A stretch of DNA of 64,000 bases, from the NCBI RefSeq assembly GCF_004102725.1, contig NZ_LHQS01000002.1, positions 62,001 to 126,000 on the forward strand, read 5' to 3'. The position numbers were made by a program, and so were the translations under genes. Shown here one piece after another: positions 17,441 through 25,820 of the stretch (positions are counted from its first letter, which is position 1; every line of letters starts with the position of its first letter). Below the pieces are notes generated by a model. That model was not told the DNA's origin. It saw only the letters and a list, made by a program, of their open reading frames with translations, and did not search any database. The stretch comes from Methanoculleus taiwanensis (GTDB lineage Archaea > Halobacteriota > Methanomicrobia > Methanomicrobiales > Methanoculleaceae).

Positions 17441-19371
17441 TCCCTGCTCACCTCGGCGCCGTCATCCGGTTGTGGCTCTCCCCGGTTAAGGGTGAACCGG
17501 AACGCCGCCCCCTCTCCCGGTCTGCCCGGCACCCGTTCTCCCGTCCATATCCTGCCGCCATAGCGCTCGATGAGCATCCGGCAGATGTAAAGGCCAAGAC
17601 CGCTGCCGCTCGCTCTGCTGTTCCCCCGCCTGAACCGGTTGAAGATTGTTTCCTTCAGGTCTTCAGGGATACCTGGGCCGGTGTCCTCGACTGAGACACG
17701 GATGGTCTTTTCCTGCTCCTCGACCCTTATCGCGATCGTAATGCCGGTTCCACCGAACTTGACGGCATTGCCGAGGAGATTGGTGAATATTACCGGGAGG
17801 AGTTCGTCGGCGAGGACGTACGCATCCGTTCCCGTGTAACTGATTGCGGCACAGGGATAGTGGCCGATCTCGCTTCGGATGATCCCGTCTAGATCGATAC
17901 TCCTCAGGGGGAGACGGGTCTCTCGGATTCTCCGTATGGTGCTGACGTTTCTCAGTATCTGGGCGCTCTTCTCGAGCCCTTTCCTGACGTTCTTGACGTA
18001 TACCTCTTCGGGCTCTCCAGCGACCTCGGAGAGGAGAAGGTCTGCGTACAGGCTTGCGACATTATTGGCGTTGCTGATGTCGTGGGTCATGATGTCGAGG
18101 TACAGGTTGACCTTCTCGCTGCTCCTCTGCAGGTCTGCCGTCCGCTCCCTGACCTGCTCCTCGAGGTGCTCGCTGTGCTCACGCTCTTTCTGCTCCGAGG
18201 CTCTGAGCCGCTCGATATGCGCTTTTAAGGCGGTGACCATCGTGGTGATGCTCCGCTCGAGCCTGACGAACTCCACCCCGCCCGACGCCCGGATCGGGTG
18301 GTCGAGATCCCCATGGGCGATCGCATCGACGTCATCCGCCATATCGCGGATTGGCCGGGTGATCCGGTGGGCTGCGATGAGCGTCAGCTCGACGGTGAGG
18401 AGGAGCGCTATCAAGGCGATGAGGGCATGCGTGAACAGCAGGCGATCGAGCTGCTCTGCGGCGAGCTTCGTGTTGTAGGCAAGCTCGACGATCAGGCTCG
18501 TATCCGCGCCGTAATCAGGGCTTGTCAGGTCGACAAATATAAACCGGACCGCATCTCCCGTTGTTCCGTTGACAAGTTCGAGATCCCGCTTCTGCTCGTA
18601 TGCCTGCATGACCATGGCATGCCGGGCGTCCTCATCGGGCACCGTCTCTTTGGTGACCTGTTTTCCGCGGCTGTTGAAGATCCGGAGACTGTCGATGTTC
18701 GGGTTGAGTTCGATCACCCGTGCGACGGTATCTTTGTACTTCAGCATCGAGCGGTACTTCTGAAACTCGGATTCTGCAAGCCCGAGTTCGAGGAGATAGC
18801 GGCGGTCGGGCGTCGGCATGTACGCGTATTTTCGCAGTGCCCCGGTTGAGATCTCGTTGACGATCCGATCCGCTGCAAAGTCGCCGTTCTGCCGGAGGTC
18901 GGTGATGTACTCGTAGAAGTAGGGGATCGTTGTAAAGTCAAATCCGAGATCTGGTTTGAATGTGGTATACTCGATAACACCGCTTTCGTTGATGATGTAG
19001 AGATCCACAACCCCGCCGAGCTTTGTTTTCACGGCTTCAAGATCCATCCGGGCAGGGTCGCCGCCGGCACGTTCATACTCGGCGAGGACTGGCGTGAATC
19101 CTTCCCGCATTTCCTGTGTCAGGCTGTCGTCGAAGTGCCGGAGGCCGGTGTCGACGAGCGCGATGGAGAGGAGAATGCTCCGTTCGGTCTGGTTCTGGAG
19201 CATTCTGTCATTCGCTGCCTGCTGCTGCTCGACTCCGGCATAGTCTATGTAGGAGATGAGCACGACGACCGGGATCAGTACCAGCAGGATGGCGATGATC
19301 AGGTAGTGAGTAAAGGAGAGCGGCCGTGTTGTAGGTGTCCCGTCGTCCTTCATCTGCATCTCACCCGGCAT
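17437..19371 (-). CDS. Membrane sensor histidine kinase 3
   Basis: Up to 644 residues; the first gene of the pair with kinase 2. TM1 (HYLIIAILLVLIPVVVLISY) precedes a Cache-like extracellular domain, then TM2 near residue 315-335, HAMP, coiled coil, H-box LYLDIMTHDISN and HATPase_c (NLLGNAVKFGG, DTGPGIP, GLGLYIC). Three in-frame ATGs lie at the start: 19371, 19359 and 19353; the last has a GGTGAG site at good spacing and is the most likely. A strong AT-rich promoter with an inverted repeat lies 47-80 bases upstream. Ligand and partner regulator are unknown. Confidence 0.92.
   Translation of the reverse strand: MPGEMQMKDDGTPTTRPLSFTHYLIIAILLVLIPVVVLISYIDYAGVEQQQAANDRMLQNQTERSILLSIALVDTGLRHFDDSLTQEMREGFTPVLAEYERAGGDPARMDLEAVKTKLGGVVDLYIINESGVIEYTTFKPDLGFDFTTIPYFYEYITDLRQNGDFAADRIVNEISTGALRKYAYMPTPDRRYLLELGLAESEFQKYRSMLKYKDTVARVIELNPNIDSLRIFNSRGKQVTKETVPDEDARHAMVMQAYEQKRDLELVNGTTGDAVRFIFVDLTSPDYGADTSLIVELAYNTKLAAEQLDRLLFTHALIALIALLLTVELTLIAAHRITRPIRDMADDVDAIAHGDLDHPIRASGGVEFVRLERSITTMVTALKAHIERLRASEQKEREHSEHLEEQVRERTADLQRSSEKVNLYLDIMTHDISNANNVASLYADLLLSEVAGEPEEVYVKNVRKGLEKSAQILRNVSTIRRIRETRLPLRSIDLDGIIRSEIGHYPCAAISYTGTDAYVLADELLPVIFTNLLGNAVKFGGTGITIAIRVEEQEKTIRVSVEDTGPGIPEDLKETIFNRFRRGNSRASGSGLGLYICRMLIERYGGRIWTGERVPGRPGEGAAFRFTLNRGEPQPDDGAEVSRE
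18197..18363. repeat. Copy 2 of near-identical HAMP-coding segment
   Basis: The partner of 16275-16441, inside kinase 3, separated by 1922 bases. The same region of kinase 1 (around 14195-14330) is clearly diverged, so the similarity is not simply strong constraint on all HAMP domains of this type. Confidence 0.85.
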
Positions 19372-19417
19372 CTCTTCCCGGATACGCCCCTCCAGGAGGG
19401 CCGCATTCTCCAGTCAT

Positions 19418-19440
19418 GATAGATTTATTTCTATCTATTT
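19418..19440 (-). promoter_or_regulatory. Promoter region of kinase 3-2 operon with inverted repeat
   Basis: An AT-rich block in GC-rich surroundings. GATAGA-TTTATT-TCTATC is a perfect 6-6-6 inverted repeat (19418-19435) that overlaps the likely TATA element on the minus strand, so it could be an operator as well as a promoter. Confidence 0.5.
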
Positions 19441-19564
19441 AGGCCGTGTGGTTTGCCTGTTGAGATTGGGATTTCGCGGTATAAGACTTCTCGAATCGCG
19501 CCCCCGGTGATGCCGGGGTGTTTCCGGAGGGGAGTCGATCGGATCAGTGCGGGCGCTCGTGAGA

Positions 19565-19608
19565 AAACCCATTGAAAAAGGGATTGGGGAGCCTTCGGAA
19601 CGGCTCCC
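19565..19608 (-). terminator. Terminator of thermosome gene
   Basis: Reading the minus strand downstream of the thermosome stop, GGGAGCC and GGCTCCC form a perfect seven-bp stem with an eight-base loop (19587-19608), followed by AATCCCTTTTTC and then GGGTTTTC. This is an intrinsic-type terminator. Confidence 0.6.
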
Positions 19609-19638
19609 GATAGTGGTTGTATTGTGGTCTTGCGGGGT

Positions 19639-21303
19639 TTACATCATGCCGGGCATGCCGCCCATGCCGCCCATGCCGCCCATTGCGGCCATCTCTTCGG
19701 GGCTGGGTCCGCCGCCGCCGCCCATCTTGGAGGCAGCGATGACGTCGTCGATCCGGAGGATCATGACGGCTGCTTCGGCTGCGCTCGCGACCGCCTGGGT
19801 CTTGACCCGGAGGGGCTCGACGACGCCTGCCTTGAGCATGTCGTCGGCCTTGCCTTCGAAGACGTTGAGACCCATGAACCTGGCGTTCTTGCCGCCCTTC
19901 TCGTGGGCTGCACGGAGTGCGACGAGCATGTCGATCGGGTCGAGACCGGCGTTCTCCGCGAGCGTGCGCGGGATGATCTCAAGGGCGTTTGCGAACGCCT
20001 CGATGGCGAGCTGAGCCCGGCCGCCGACGCTGGCCGCATAGTCCCGGAGCCGGAGCGAGAGCTCGATCTCGGGTGCGCCGCCGCCGGCGACGAACTTCTT
20101 GTCCTCGACGGCAACGCTGACCACACGGAGTGCGTCTTCGATGGCGCGGTCGAGCTCGTCGACGACGTGCTCGGTGCCGCCGCGGATGATGATCGAGACC
20201 GCCTTCGGGTTCTCGCACTCGGTGACGAAGATCATCTCTTCGCCGGAGACCTTCTTCTCCTCGACAACGCCTGCCTTTCCGAGTTCCTCGGGGGCGATGG
20301 CGTCGATGCTGCTGACGACGGATGCGCCGGTTGCACGGGCGAGTTTCTCCATGTCGCTCTTCTTGACACGGCGGACCGCGAAGATGCCTGCCTTTGCGAG
20401 GTAGTGCTGGGCGATGTCGTCGATACCCTTCTGGCAGAAGAGGACGTTCGCGTTGCTCGCGACGACCTTGTCGACGATGCCGCGGATCATCCGCTCTTCC
20501 TCATCGAGGAACATCTGAAGCTGGTCGGGGCTCGTGATGCTGATCTCGGCGTCGACCTCGGTCTTCTTGAACTCGACTGCTGCGTTGAGGAGCAGAATCC
20601 GGGCGTTCTCGACCTTGCGGGGCATGGCGGGGTGGACGCGCTCCTTGTCGACGATCATGCCTTCGATGATCTCGGAAGCCTCGATGGAGCCGCCGACCTT
20701 CTTCTCGACCTTGACAAAGTCGGTGTCGACGGTGCCGTCTGCATCGGCGACCATGGTGATTGCCTTGACGACGAGATCGGTGAGTTTCTCCTTTGCCGCC
20801 TCTGCACCCTTGCCGGTCATGGCGGTGTCGGCGATCTTGCGGAGCATCTCGACCTCGGTCGGCTTGACATCGATCGCAATATCCTTGAGGATCTCCTGTG
20901 CCTTATCTGCTGCCATGCGGTAGCCGTGGGCGATGACGGTGGGGTGCACGTCCTGCTCGAGGAGGTCCTCGGCACGCTTCAGGAGTTCGCCTGCAACGAC
21001 AACTGCGGTGGTGGTACCGTCGCCGACCTCATCGTCCTGAGTCTTGGCGATCTCGACCATCATCTTTGCCGCGGGGTGCTCGATATCCATCTCCTTGAGG
21101 ATGGTTACCCCGTCGTTGGTGATGACGACGTCACCGATGGTGTCGACGAGCATCTTGTCCATGCCCTTCGGACCGAGCGTTGTCCGAACAGCACTCGCAA
21201 CGGCCTTTGCTGCTGAAATGTTTGCTCCCTGTGCGTCACGACCGCGGGTACGCTGGCTACCCTCTTTCAGAATGAAAATTGGTTGTCCTCCTAAACTTGA
21301 CAT
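19639..21303 (-). CDS. Thermosome subunit (group II chaperonin)
   Basis: 554 residues of the archaeal CCT/thermosome family, an ATP-driven double-ring folding machine in the cytosol. Equatorial ATP motifs are [11 protein letters not shown] and GDGTTTAVV; the apical and second equatorial parts follow in order, including [19 protein letters not shown] and GGGAPEIEL. The C-terminus ends in GGM repeats ([14 protein letters not shown]), as in other thermosomes, encoded by a short tandem repeat. The ATG at 21303 has a GGTGAT site at proper spacing; the ATG at 21312 is less likely. A clear TATA promoter lies about 45 bases upstream. The adjacent upstream gene is a COG1395 regulator on the same strand. 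Confidence 0.98.
   Translation of the reverse strand: MSSLGGQPIFILKEGSQRTRGRDAQGANISAAKAVASAVRTTLGPKGMDKMLVDTIGDVVITNDGVTILKEMDIEHPAAKMMVEIAKTQDDEVGDGTTTAVVVAGELLKRAEDLLEQDVHPTVIAHGYRMAADKAQEILKDIAIDVKPTEVEMLRKIADTAMTGKGAEAAKEKLTDLVVKAITMVADADGTVDTDFVKVEKKVGGSIEASEIIEGMIVDKERVHPAMPRKVENARILLLNAAVEFKKTEVDAEISITSPDQLQMFLDEEERMIRGIVDKVVASNANVLFCQKGIDDIAQHYLAKAGIFAVRRVKKSDMEKLARATGASVVSSIDAIAPEELGKAGVVEEKKVSGEEMIFVTECENPKAVSIIIRGGTEHVVDELDRAIEDALRVVSVAVEDKKFVAGGGAPEIELSLRLRDYAASVGGRAQLAIEAFANALEIIPRTLAENAGLDPIDMLVALRAAHEKGGKNARFMGLNVFEGKADDMLKAGVVEPLRVKTQAVASAAEAAVMILRIDDVIAASKMGGGGGPSPEEMAAMGGMGGMGGMPGMM
19645..19685. repeat. Short tandem repeat encoding GGM tail
   Basis: Repeats of the nine-base unit GCCCATGCC (with small variations) encode the Gly-Gly-Met C-terminal tail of the thermosome on the minus strand. 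Confidence 0.7.
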
Positions 21304-21344
21304 TGCTATCACCGTTGTTAAGCGATAGAAATGTAGGTTTGTGG

Positions 21345-21358
21345 TTCTATATAAAATT
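21345..21358 (-). promoter_or_regulatory. TATA box of thermosome gene
   Basis: On the minus strand the sequence AAAATTTTATATAG is a strong archaeal BRE/TATA element about 45-50 bases before the start codon, giving a leader of about 20-25 bases with the GGTGAT ribosome site. Confidence 0.7.
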
Positions 21359-21360
21359 TT

Positions 21361-22272
21361 CTAGTCTTGAATCATATCGATGAGTTCCGAGCCCTCTTCA
21401 AGGGAGTGAAGATGCTCTTCTCCGATGAGAAGCGTTTTCCCGATCTTTTTCCGTTTTTTATAGTCTGTTATGACGCAGACTGCATGGGTTCTCGTTATCT
21501 GCGAGATGTTTCCGATAAGGGAAGCGCGCTTGACGATCTTCTGCGCCGATCCGTACGCGGTCAGGATCGTATGCTCTTCAAAGAGCACGAGCGCCTGGAA
21601 CGGTGCCTGCCGCATGGCATGAATCTCCATGCCCATCCTCTCGAGATCGGTGAGAGCGTCGGCCCTGGTCTGGTCCGGTACATCCTCGGCCGGCGTGTGG
21701 TAATCGACGATGTCGATCGATTCGACGAGGGATGCGTTGAAGAGCTCTTCGAGTTTGATGGCGATATCGAGTGTCGTGCCCATCCCGCTCTCATATTTGC
21801 TGATAGTCCGCCGCGAAACGCCGAGTTTCGATGCAAGGTCGCCGAGCGACATCTGTGAACGCTCCCGCATCTGGCGGATCAGGTCGCCCTTGATCCTGAC
21901 GTAGAGTCCTCCGGGGGATGCATAGACCATCGGGGAGATACCTTCGGTAAAATAATCGTACAGCGTCTCGGGGCTGATGGCGAAGAGGCCGTACCGGAGG
22001 TAGACGACGCCACGCTCGAGCTCCGCATCCCGTGCCCGCTCACCGACGATGAGGGGCGTTGCGCCTATGTAGCGTGCGATCTGGTTGAGATCGAAGGCGA
22101 TATCGGCACTCACACTGTCGATATGGGAGACTACCTTGATGATGAGGAGCGTATCGCCGCGTTTTCCGATGAGATCAAAGCTCCGGGGGCGGATGTTGCA
22201 CCGTTCCGATACATCGTACCCCGCAAGGAGCATGATACTGACGACCATCTGTGGTAGACGATCCTGTGACAT
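21361..22272 (-). CDS. COG1395 HTH-type transcriptional regulator
   Basis: 303 residues. The N-terminal 115 residues resemble a nuclease-like/restriction-fold domain without obvious active site (DLIGKRGDTLLIIKVV, reminiscent of PD-(D/E)XK proteins; inference), followed by a Cro/CI helix-turn-helix at about 130-185 (MSLGDLASKLGVSRRTISKYESG) and a C-terminal domain of about 100 residues. This is the archaeal COG1395 family of putative regulators; its targets are unknown. The start follows a short leader. Its stop is only about 57 bases upstream of the thermosome start, and the thermosome TATA overlaps its 3' end, so chaperonin transcription is separate or partly read-through. Confidence 0.9.
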   Translation of the reverse strand: MSQDRLPQMVVSIMLLAGYDVSERCNIRPRSFDLIGKRGDTLLIIKVVSHIDSVSADIAFDLNQIARYIGATPLIVGERARDAELERGVVYLRYGLFAISPETLYDYFTEGISPMVYASPGGLYVRIKGDLIRQMRERSQMSLGDLASKLGVSRRTISKYESGMGTTLDIAIKLEELFNASLVESIDIVDYHTPAEDVPDQTRADALTDLERMGMEIHAMRQAPFQALVLFEEHTILTAYGSAQKIVKRASLIGNISQITRTHAVCVITDYKKRKKIGKTLLIGEEHLHSLEEGSELIDMIQD

Positions 22273-22284
22273 TTCCCGTAAGAA

Positions 22285-22312
22285 TCGATATAGTGTGAGA
22301 ACAATATAAAAT
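22285..22312. promoter_or_regulatory. Overlapping divergent promoters, COG1395 gene and tiaS
   Basis: The 48-base gap holds two TATA-like elements: TCGATATA (22285-22292) for tiaS on the plus strand, and, on the minus strand, TTTTATATT (22303-22311) for the COG1395 gene. Each lies about 30-35 bases from its start codon, so the promoters overlap and may interfere. Confidence 0.55.
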
Positions 22313-22320
22313 AGAAGGTT

Positions 22321-23553
22321 ATGCGGATCGGGATCGATGACACGGATTCGCCGGCAGGCATGTGCACGACATACCTCGGAGCCGTGCTGATCCGCCGCCT
22401 CGGGGATATCGGCATCCGTGTCCGGGAGGCACGGCTCGTCCGCTTAAACCCGAATGTGATCTACAAGACACGGGGGAACGCGGCGATCTGCCTTGAGGCT
22501 GAAGGGGATGCCGGGCGCGCTTTCTCCGTCGCCTGCGCGTGTGTCGAGGAGCTTGCGGAGTTTGCCGCGGAAGGAACCAATCCCGGGGTGGTGGTCGCAG
22601 AATGCATCCCTCCTCCCGATTTCTACTATGCCGCGCTTCGGAGTTTCTGCACAATCGACGATGCCTGCAGGGTGCTTGAGGATGCCGGTGCACGTTACCG
22701 CGGCTACAAGAACCGGCGCGGGCTGATTGGTGCGACGGCGGCAGTTGCGAGCGACCTCCCTGACCGCACCTACGAACTGCTGGCGTACCGAAAGCAGGAC
22801 CGGTGGGGTACCCCGCGGCAGGTGGAGAAGGTCAGTCTCTTTCGTGCGGAGGCGGCGACGTATCCGCATACCTGGGACTCGGTCGACCGCGAGAACGGTG
22901 TGGTTGTCTGCGTTCCGCATACGCCCGATCCGGTGCTCTTCGGCATCCGCGGCGAGAGTCCTGCCTGGGTTATGCGGGCACGGGAGTATGTCGTCTCCGA
23001 AGAACCGGCCTGTGAGGCTGTCTACGTCACCAACCAGGGCACGGACGCTCATCTTCTCGCGGGATCGATCGGCGATCTGGTTGAGGGGCACTCATACCTC
23101 GCCCGGGGGCGGATCGCCGCCGAACCGGTGACCGGCATCGGCGGTCACGTCTCGGTCCTGCTCGAAGATAGGGAGGATGCCGTCCGCTGCATGGCCTATG
23201 AGCCGACCAAGCAGTTCCGGAGTATTGTCAGGCAGCTTCTTCCCGGGGACGAGGTGATCGTTGCCGGGAGTTTCAAGGGCGGCAGTATCAACCTTGAGAA
23301 GATCGGTATCCGCTCTCTCGCCGATGCGGCTGCCCTCCGACCGCCTCTCTGTGCGACCTGCGGGAAGCGGATGACCAGTGCAGGGAAGGAGAAAGGCTAC
23401 AAGTGCAGGACCTGCAGTGCACGGGCGGATGAACCCGAAAGGTTTTTCCCGCCCCGCGGGGTGCAACCGGGGTGGTATGAAGTGCCCCCGACGGCACGGC
23501 GCCACCTTGCAAAACCGCTGGTGCGGGGGGCTCCGGATAATCCCGTGGCCTGA
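22321..23553 (+). CDS. tiaS: tRNA(Ile2) 2-agmatinylcytidine synthetase
   Basis: 410 residues matching TiaS, which attaches agmatine to C34 of tRNA-Ile(CAU) with ATP so that it reads AUA codons; an essential archaeal tRNA modification. The N-terminus MRIGIDDTDSPAGMCTTYLG is the family signature, GYKNRRGLIGATAAVAS is in the kinase-like domain, an OB-fold follows (about 250-330), and the C-terminus has a zinc ribbon CATC...CRTC (about residues 342-362). Start is fixed by the family. It is divergent from the COG1395 gene and has its own TATA element. Confidence 0.96.
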   Translation: MRIGIDDTDSPAGMCTTYLGAVLIRRLGDIGIRVREARLVRLNPNVIYKTRGNAAICLEAEGDAGRAFSVACACVEELAEFAAEGTNPGVVVAECIPPPDFYYAALRSFCTIDDACRVLEDAGARYRGYKNRRGLIGATAAVASDLPDRTYELLAYRKQDRWGTPRQVEKVSLFRAEAATYPHTWDSVDRENGVVVCVPHTPDPVLFGIRGESPAWVMRAREYVVSEEPACEAVYVTNQGTDAHLLAGSIGDLVEGHSYLARGRIAAEPVTGIGGHVSVLLEDREDAVRCMAYEPTKQFRSIVRQLLPGDEVIVAGSFKGGSINLEKIGIRSLADAAALRPPLCATCGKRMTSAGKEKGYKCRTCSARADEPERFFPPRGVQPGWYEVPPTARRHLAKPLVRGAPDNPVA

Positions 23554-23640
23554 CCGGTGTTTTCGTTCCGTGCTGCCGGGGGCATCTCGTCCCGGCATCG
23601 TTGCTCCGGGAGGGCTTGCCTGAAGGTGTCAAGTGAAAAA

Positions 23641-23672
23641 GACTGACTTATTTAACTTATTCTTATTTTAAT
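23641..23672 (+). promoter_or_regulatory. AT-rich promoter of putative ncRNA
   Basis: About 30 bases almost without G or C (TTATTTAA and TTATTTTAAT elements) stand out from GC-rich surroundings and resemble archaeal BRE/TATA elements for a transcript starting at about 23677-23695. Confidence 0.55.
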
Positions 23673-23679
23673 GTGAATT

Positions 23680-23960
23680 GGCTAATCAAGTATGGTGATC
23701 CCGGAACGGGTGTACGTGATGAAACGGTCGGAACGTTCTATCGTCCGGCGCGGGACGGATCGGAGCCGATGACTGACGATCTCCGGGGCATGATGCCCGG
23801 GTGGGTGCAGAGAAGGCCGAATGCCCTCCGGAAACTCTTCCGGTGGCCTCCTCTGCACCTGCCCATCAAGAGATGGTTCGTTCCAAACTCAATATTCCCG
23901 GTGCGGTGTAGACGGGATCGCCCCGTGCCGGGTGCCAACATCTCCTGTTGACACCCCTTT
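23680..23960 (+). ncRNA. Putative structured non-coding RNA
   Basis: In the 540 bases between tiaS and the acetyltransferase gene there is a transcript-like unit: AT-rich promoter, about 270 GC-rich bases, and a terminator. Bases 23799-23818 pair with 23845-23864 in 19 of 20 positions (two G-U), and the enclosed loop contains a further perfect hairpin, CCGGAA-ACTC-TTCCGG (23828-23843). Other local hairpins include GGGCAT/ATGCCC near 23787 and ACGGG/CCCGT near 23915. A GTG-initiated frame of 92 codons (23673-23951) exists but has no ribosome site and a Trp/Arg/Pro-rich composition. I do not recognise RNase P, SRP or another known RNA. Confidence 0.5.
23931..23960 (+). terminator. Terminator of putative ncRNA
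   Basis: GTGCCAACA and TGTTGACAC form a nine-position stem with one mismatch around TCTCC, followed by CCCTTTTTT, an intrinsic-type terminator. Confidence 0.6.
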
Positions 23961-24093
23961 TTTCGATTTGATTCACTCGCGTTCTGCGCCTCTCCCCCTC
24001 TCTCTGGGGATAGTTTGATCCTTCTCCCTGTCCTGCCCGGAACGGGGCATCGCCGGCGGAATAAAAAAAGGAGAGGTGCGGTTACCGCTCGCT

Positions 24094-24606
24094 TTAGAGC
24101 TCGTAGACTTTTGTCCCCTCTTCCGCTCCGTCACCGCTGAGCTGAAAGCCGTTCTTCTCAAGAACCCGGATCGATGCCGTGAGATGGGGGTAGGTATGAG
24201 CGATGATCCGCCTGCCCGGATACGCGTGCCGTATCCGGGCAAGGAGGCCTCGAACACCTTCCGTGGCGTACCCGCGGTGCTGGTGCTCCCGCGCGACGGA
24301 GTAGCCGATCTCGAGAGTTCCATCGTCGTGCACCAGGAGCCCGCCGTTTCCGACGAGCGTTCGCGGTACTGCCTCGCCCTCTCGTGTCACCCAGTAGTAG
24401 GTCTCGACGCGGGGGGTCGCTTCGCTGAGCCGCTCGATAAACTCCTCGAGAACTTCAGGTGTCACCTCGTCCGGCGGCCAGGATGCCGGAATCCGGGCAT
24501 CGAGTGCAATGCCCAGCGACTGGCGGTCGAAGCGATCACAGGTCAGGAGCTCGACCGTTGCCGGTATGAGTTCCATTCGTTCGGTCCGTATGCAGACAGG
24601 TTTCAT
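24094..24606 (-). CDS. GNAT N-acetyltransferase, RimJ/RimL-like
   Basis: 170 residues. The acetyl-CoA binding signature is HQHRGYATEGVRGLLARI (about residues 108-125), and the later strand-helix pattern SIRVLEKNGFQLSGDG fits the RimJ/RimL branch of GNAT proteins, which acetylate protein N-termini or small molecules. N-terminal RTERMELIPAT is typical of the branch. The substrate is unknown. It stands alone, facing the putative RNA locus, with 278 bases before the deoxyhypusine synthase gene in the other direction. Confidence 0.9.
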   Translation of the reverse strand: MKPVCIRTERMELIPATVELLTCDRFDRQSLGIALDARIPASWPPDEVTPEVLEEFIERLSEATPRVETYYWVTREGEAVPRTLVGNGGLLVHDDGTLEIGYSVAREHQHRGYATEGVRGLLARIRHAYPGRRIIAHTYPHLTASIRVLEKNGFQLSGDGAEEGTKVYEL

Positions 24607-24884
24607 ACGTGGTCAACACTTTCCAGTAGTCGTATGGCAGGCGTGCGCCCGCAGCGAGGCGACCCGGTTCGTGAGGCGGAAGATCTCCTTAACGGTTCAG
24701 AAGCCGTCGAACCTCTCTTCTCCGGCCGCATGCGGGCAACAGTGGTCGGGAGCGAAGGTTCAACCATGGCATCACCGAAGGAAAATCTCTGCGCCTGCAA
24801 TAAATACTCGTCGCCCTCCCGGAGACGGTGTTATCGTTTATTGGGTATGAACGCCAATCCTCTAGTGAACTGGTGCAATTCATC

Positions 24885-25820
24885 ATGACCATACACTGCG
24901 GGGATGCGGTAGAGCAGGCAGAGATTCGCCCCGGGATGACGGTCGGCGAACTCATGGACGAGCTCGGCCGGGCGGGCGCCTACAATGCCGGGTCGCTCTG
25001 GAAGGCAGCGGGTATTTACGAACGGATGCTCCGTGACGAGGAGGCAACACGGTTCTTCGGGCTTGCCGGCGCTATGGTGCCCGCGGGCATGGGGGGTATC
25101 GTCTCGGATCTGATCCGGCGGGGGCATATCGACGTTCTCGTCTCCACCGGTGCCAACCTCACGCACGATATCATCGAGGCGATAGGGTGCCGTCACTACC
25201 ACGGCACCGCAGCCTGTTCCGACATTGAGCTCCGCGAAGAGGAGATCAACCGGATCTACGACGTCTTCCTCCCGAACGAAGCGTTCATCCGTTTCGAAGC
25301 GTTTCTGCAGGATGTCTTCGGCGAGCTCGAGGAGGGTTCCGTCGTCTCGATCAGCGATCTCCTGCGGGCGATCGGCGGGCGCCTGGAGAGCGGCATCCTT
25401 GCGGCGGCGGCAGAGAAAGAGATCCCGGTATACTGTCCTGCTATTCAGGACTCGATGATCGGGCTCCAGTACTGGCTCTTTTCCCAGACGCACCGTGTGG
25501 TTGTGGATGCCTTCGCCGATATGCCGGCACTGCTCGACCGCTGCTTTACGGCGGAGCGTGCGGGTGCGCTGCTCGTCGGCGGGGGTGTACCGAAGAACTA
25601 CATCCTCCAGAGCATGCTCATGACCGAGAAAGGCTTTGAGTACGCCGTCCAGCTGACGGGTGACCGGCCCGACCTCGGCGGCCTCTCCGGGGCGACACTC
25701 GACGAAGCCCGCTCCTGGGGAAAGATCACCGAAGAGGCGACAGCCGCGACCGTATACGGCGATGCCACGATCAATCTGCCGCTGCTCGTCGCGGCGGTGC
25801 TCGAGAGGCTGGAAGCATGA
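24885..25820 (+). CDS. dys: Deoxyhypusine synthase
   Basis: 311 residues. It transfers the aminobutyl group of spermidine to a lysine of aIF5A using NAD, the first step of hypusination. The active-site lysine is K280 in the motif SWGKITEEA, and the NAD-binding parts STGANLTHD and LLVGGGVPKNYILQ are present. The ATG at 24885 gives the family N-terminus; the frame is open back to 24828 without family likeness. A TATA-like AATAAATAC element lies near 24798-24806. It overlaps pyrF by four bases (ATGA), so the two are coupled, although their pathways are unrelated. Confidence 0.95.
   Translation: MTIHCGDAVEQAEIRPGMTVGELMDELGRAGAYNAGSLWKAAGIYERMLRDEEATRFFGLAGAMVPAGMGGIVSDLIRRGHIDVLVSTGANLTHDIIEAIGCRHYHGTAACSDIELREEEINRIYDVFLPNEAFIRFEAFLQDVFGELEEGSVVSISDLLRAIGGRLESGILAAAAEKEIPVYCPAIQDSMIGLQYWLFSQTHRVVVDAFADMPALLDRCFTAERAGALLVGGGVPKNYILQSMLMTEKGFEYAVQLTGDRPDLGGLSGATLDEARSWGKITEEATAATVYGDATINLPLLVAAVLERLEA

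Noticed and set aside
19624-21216. A 530-codon frame opposite the thermosome gene, rich in Asp, Leu and Val
   Set aside because: It is a composition shadow of the chaperonin, with no motif and no ribosome site.
23673-23951. A 92-codon frame in the tiaS-acetyltransferase gap
   Set aside because: GTG start without ribosome site and odd Trp/Arg/Pro content. The region is better explained by strong RNA structure, although coding is not fully excluded.
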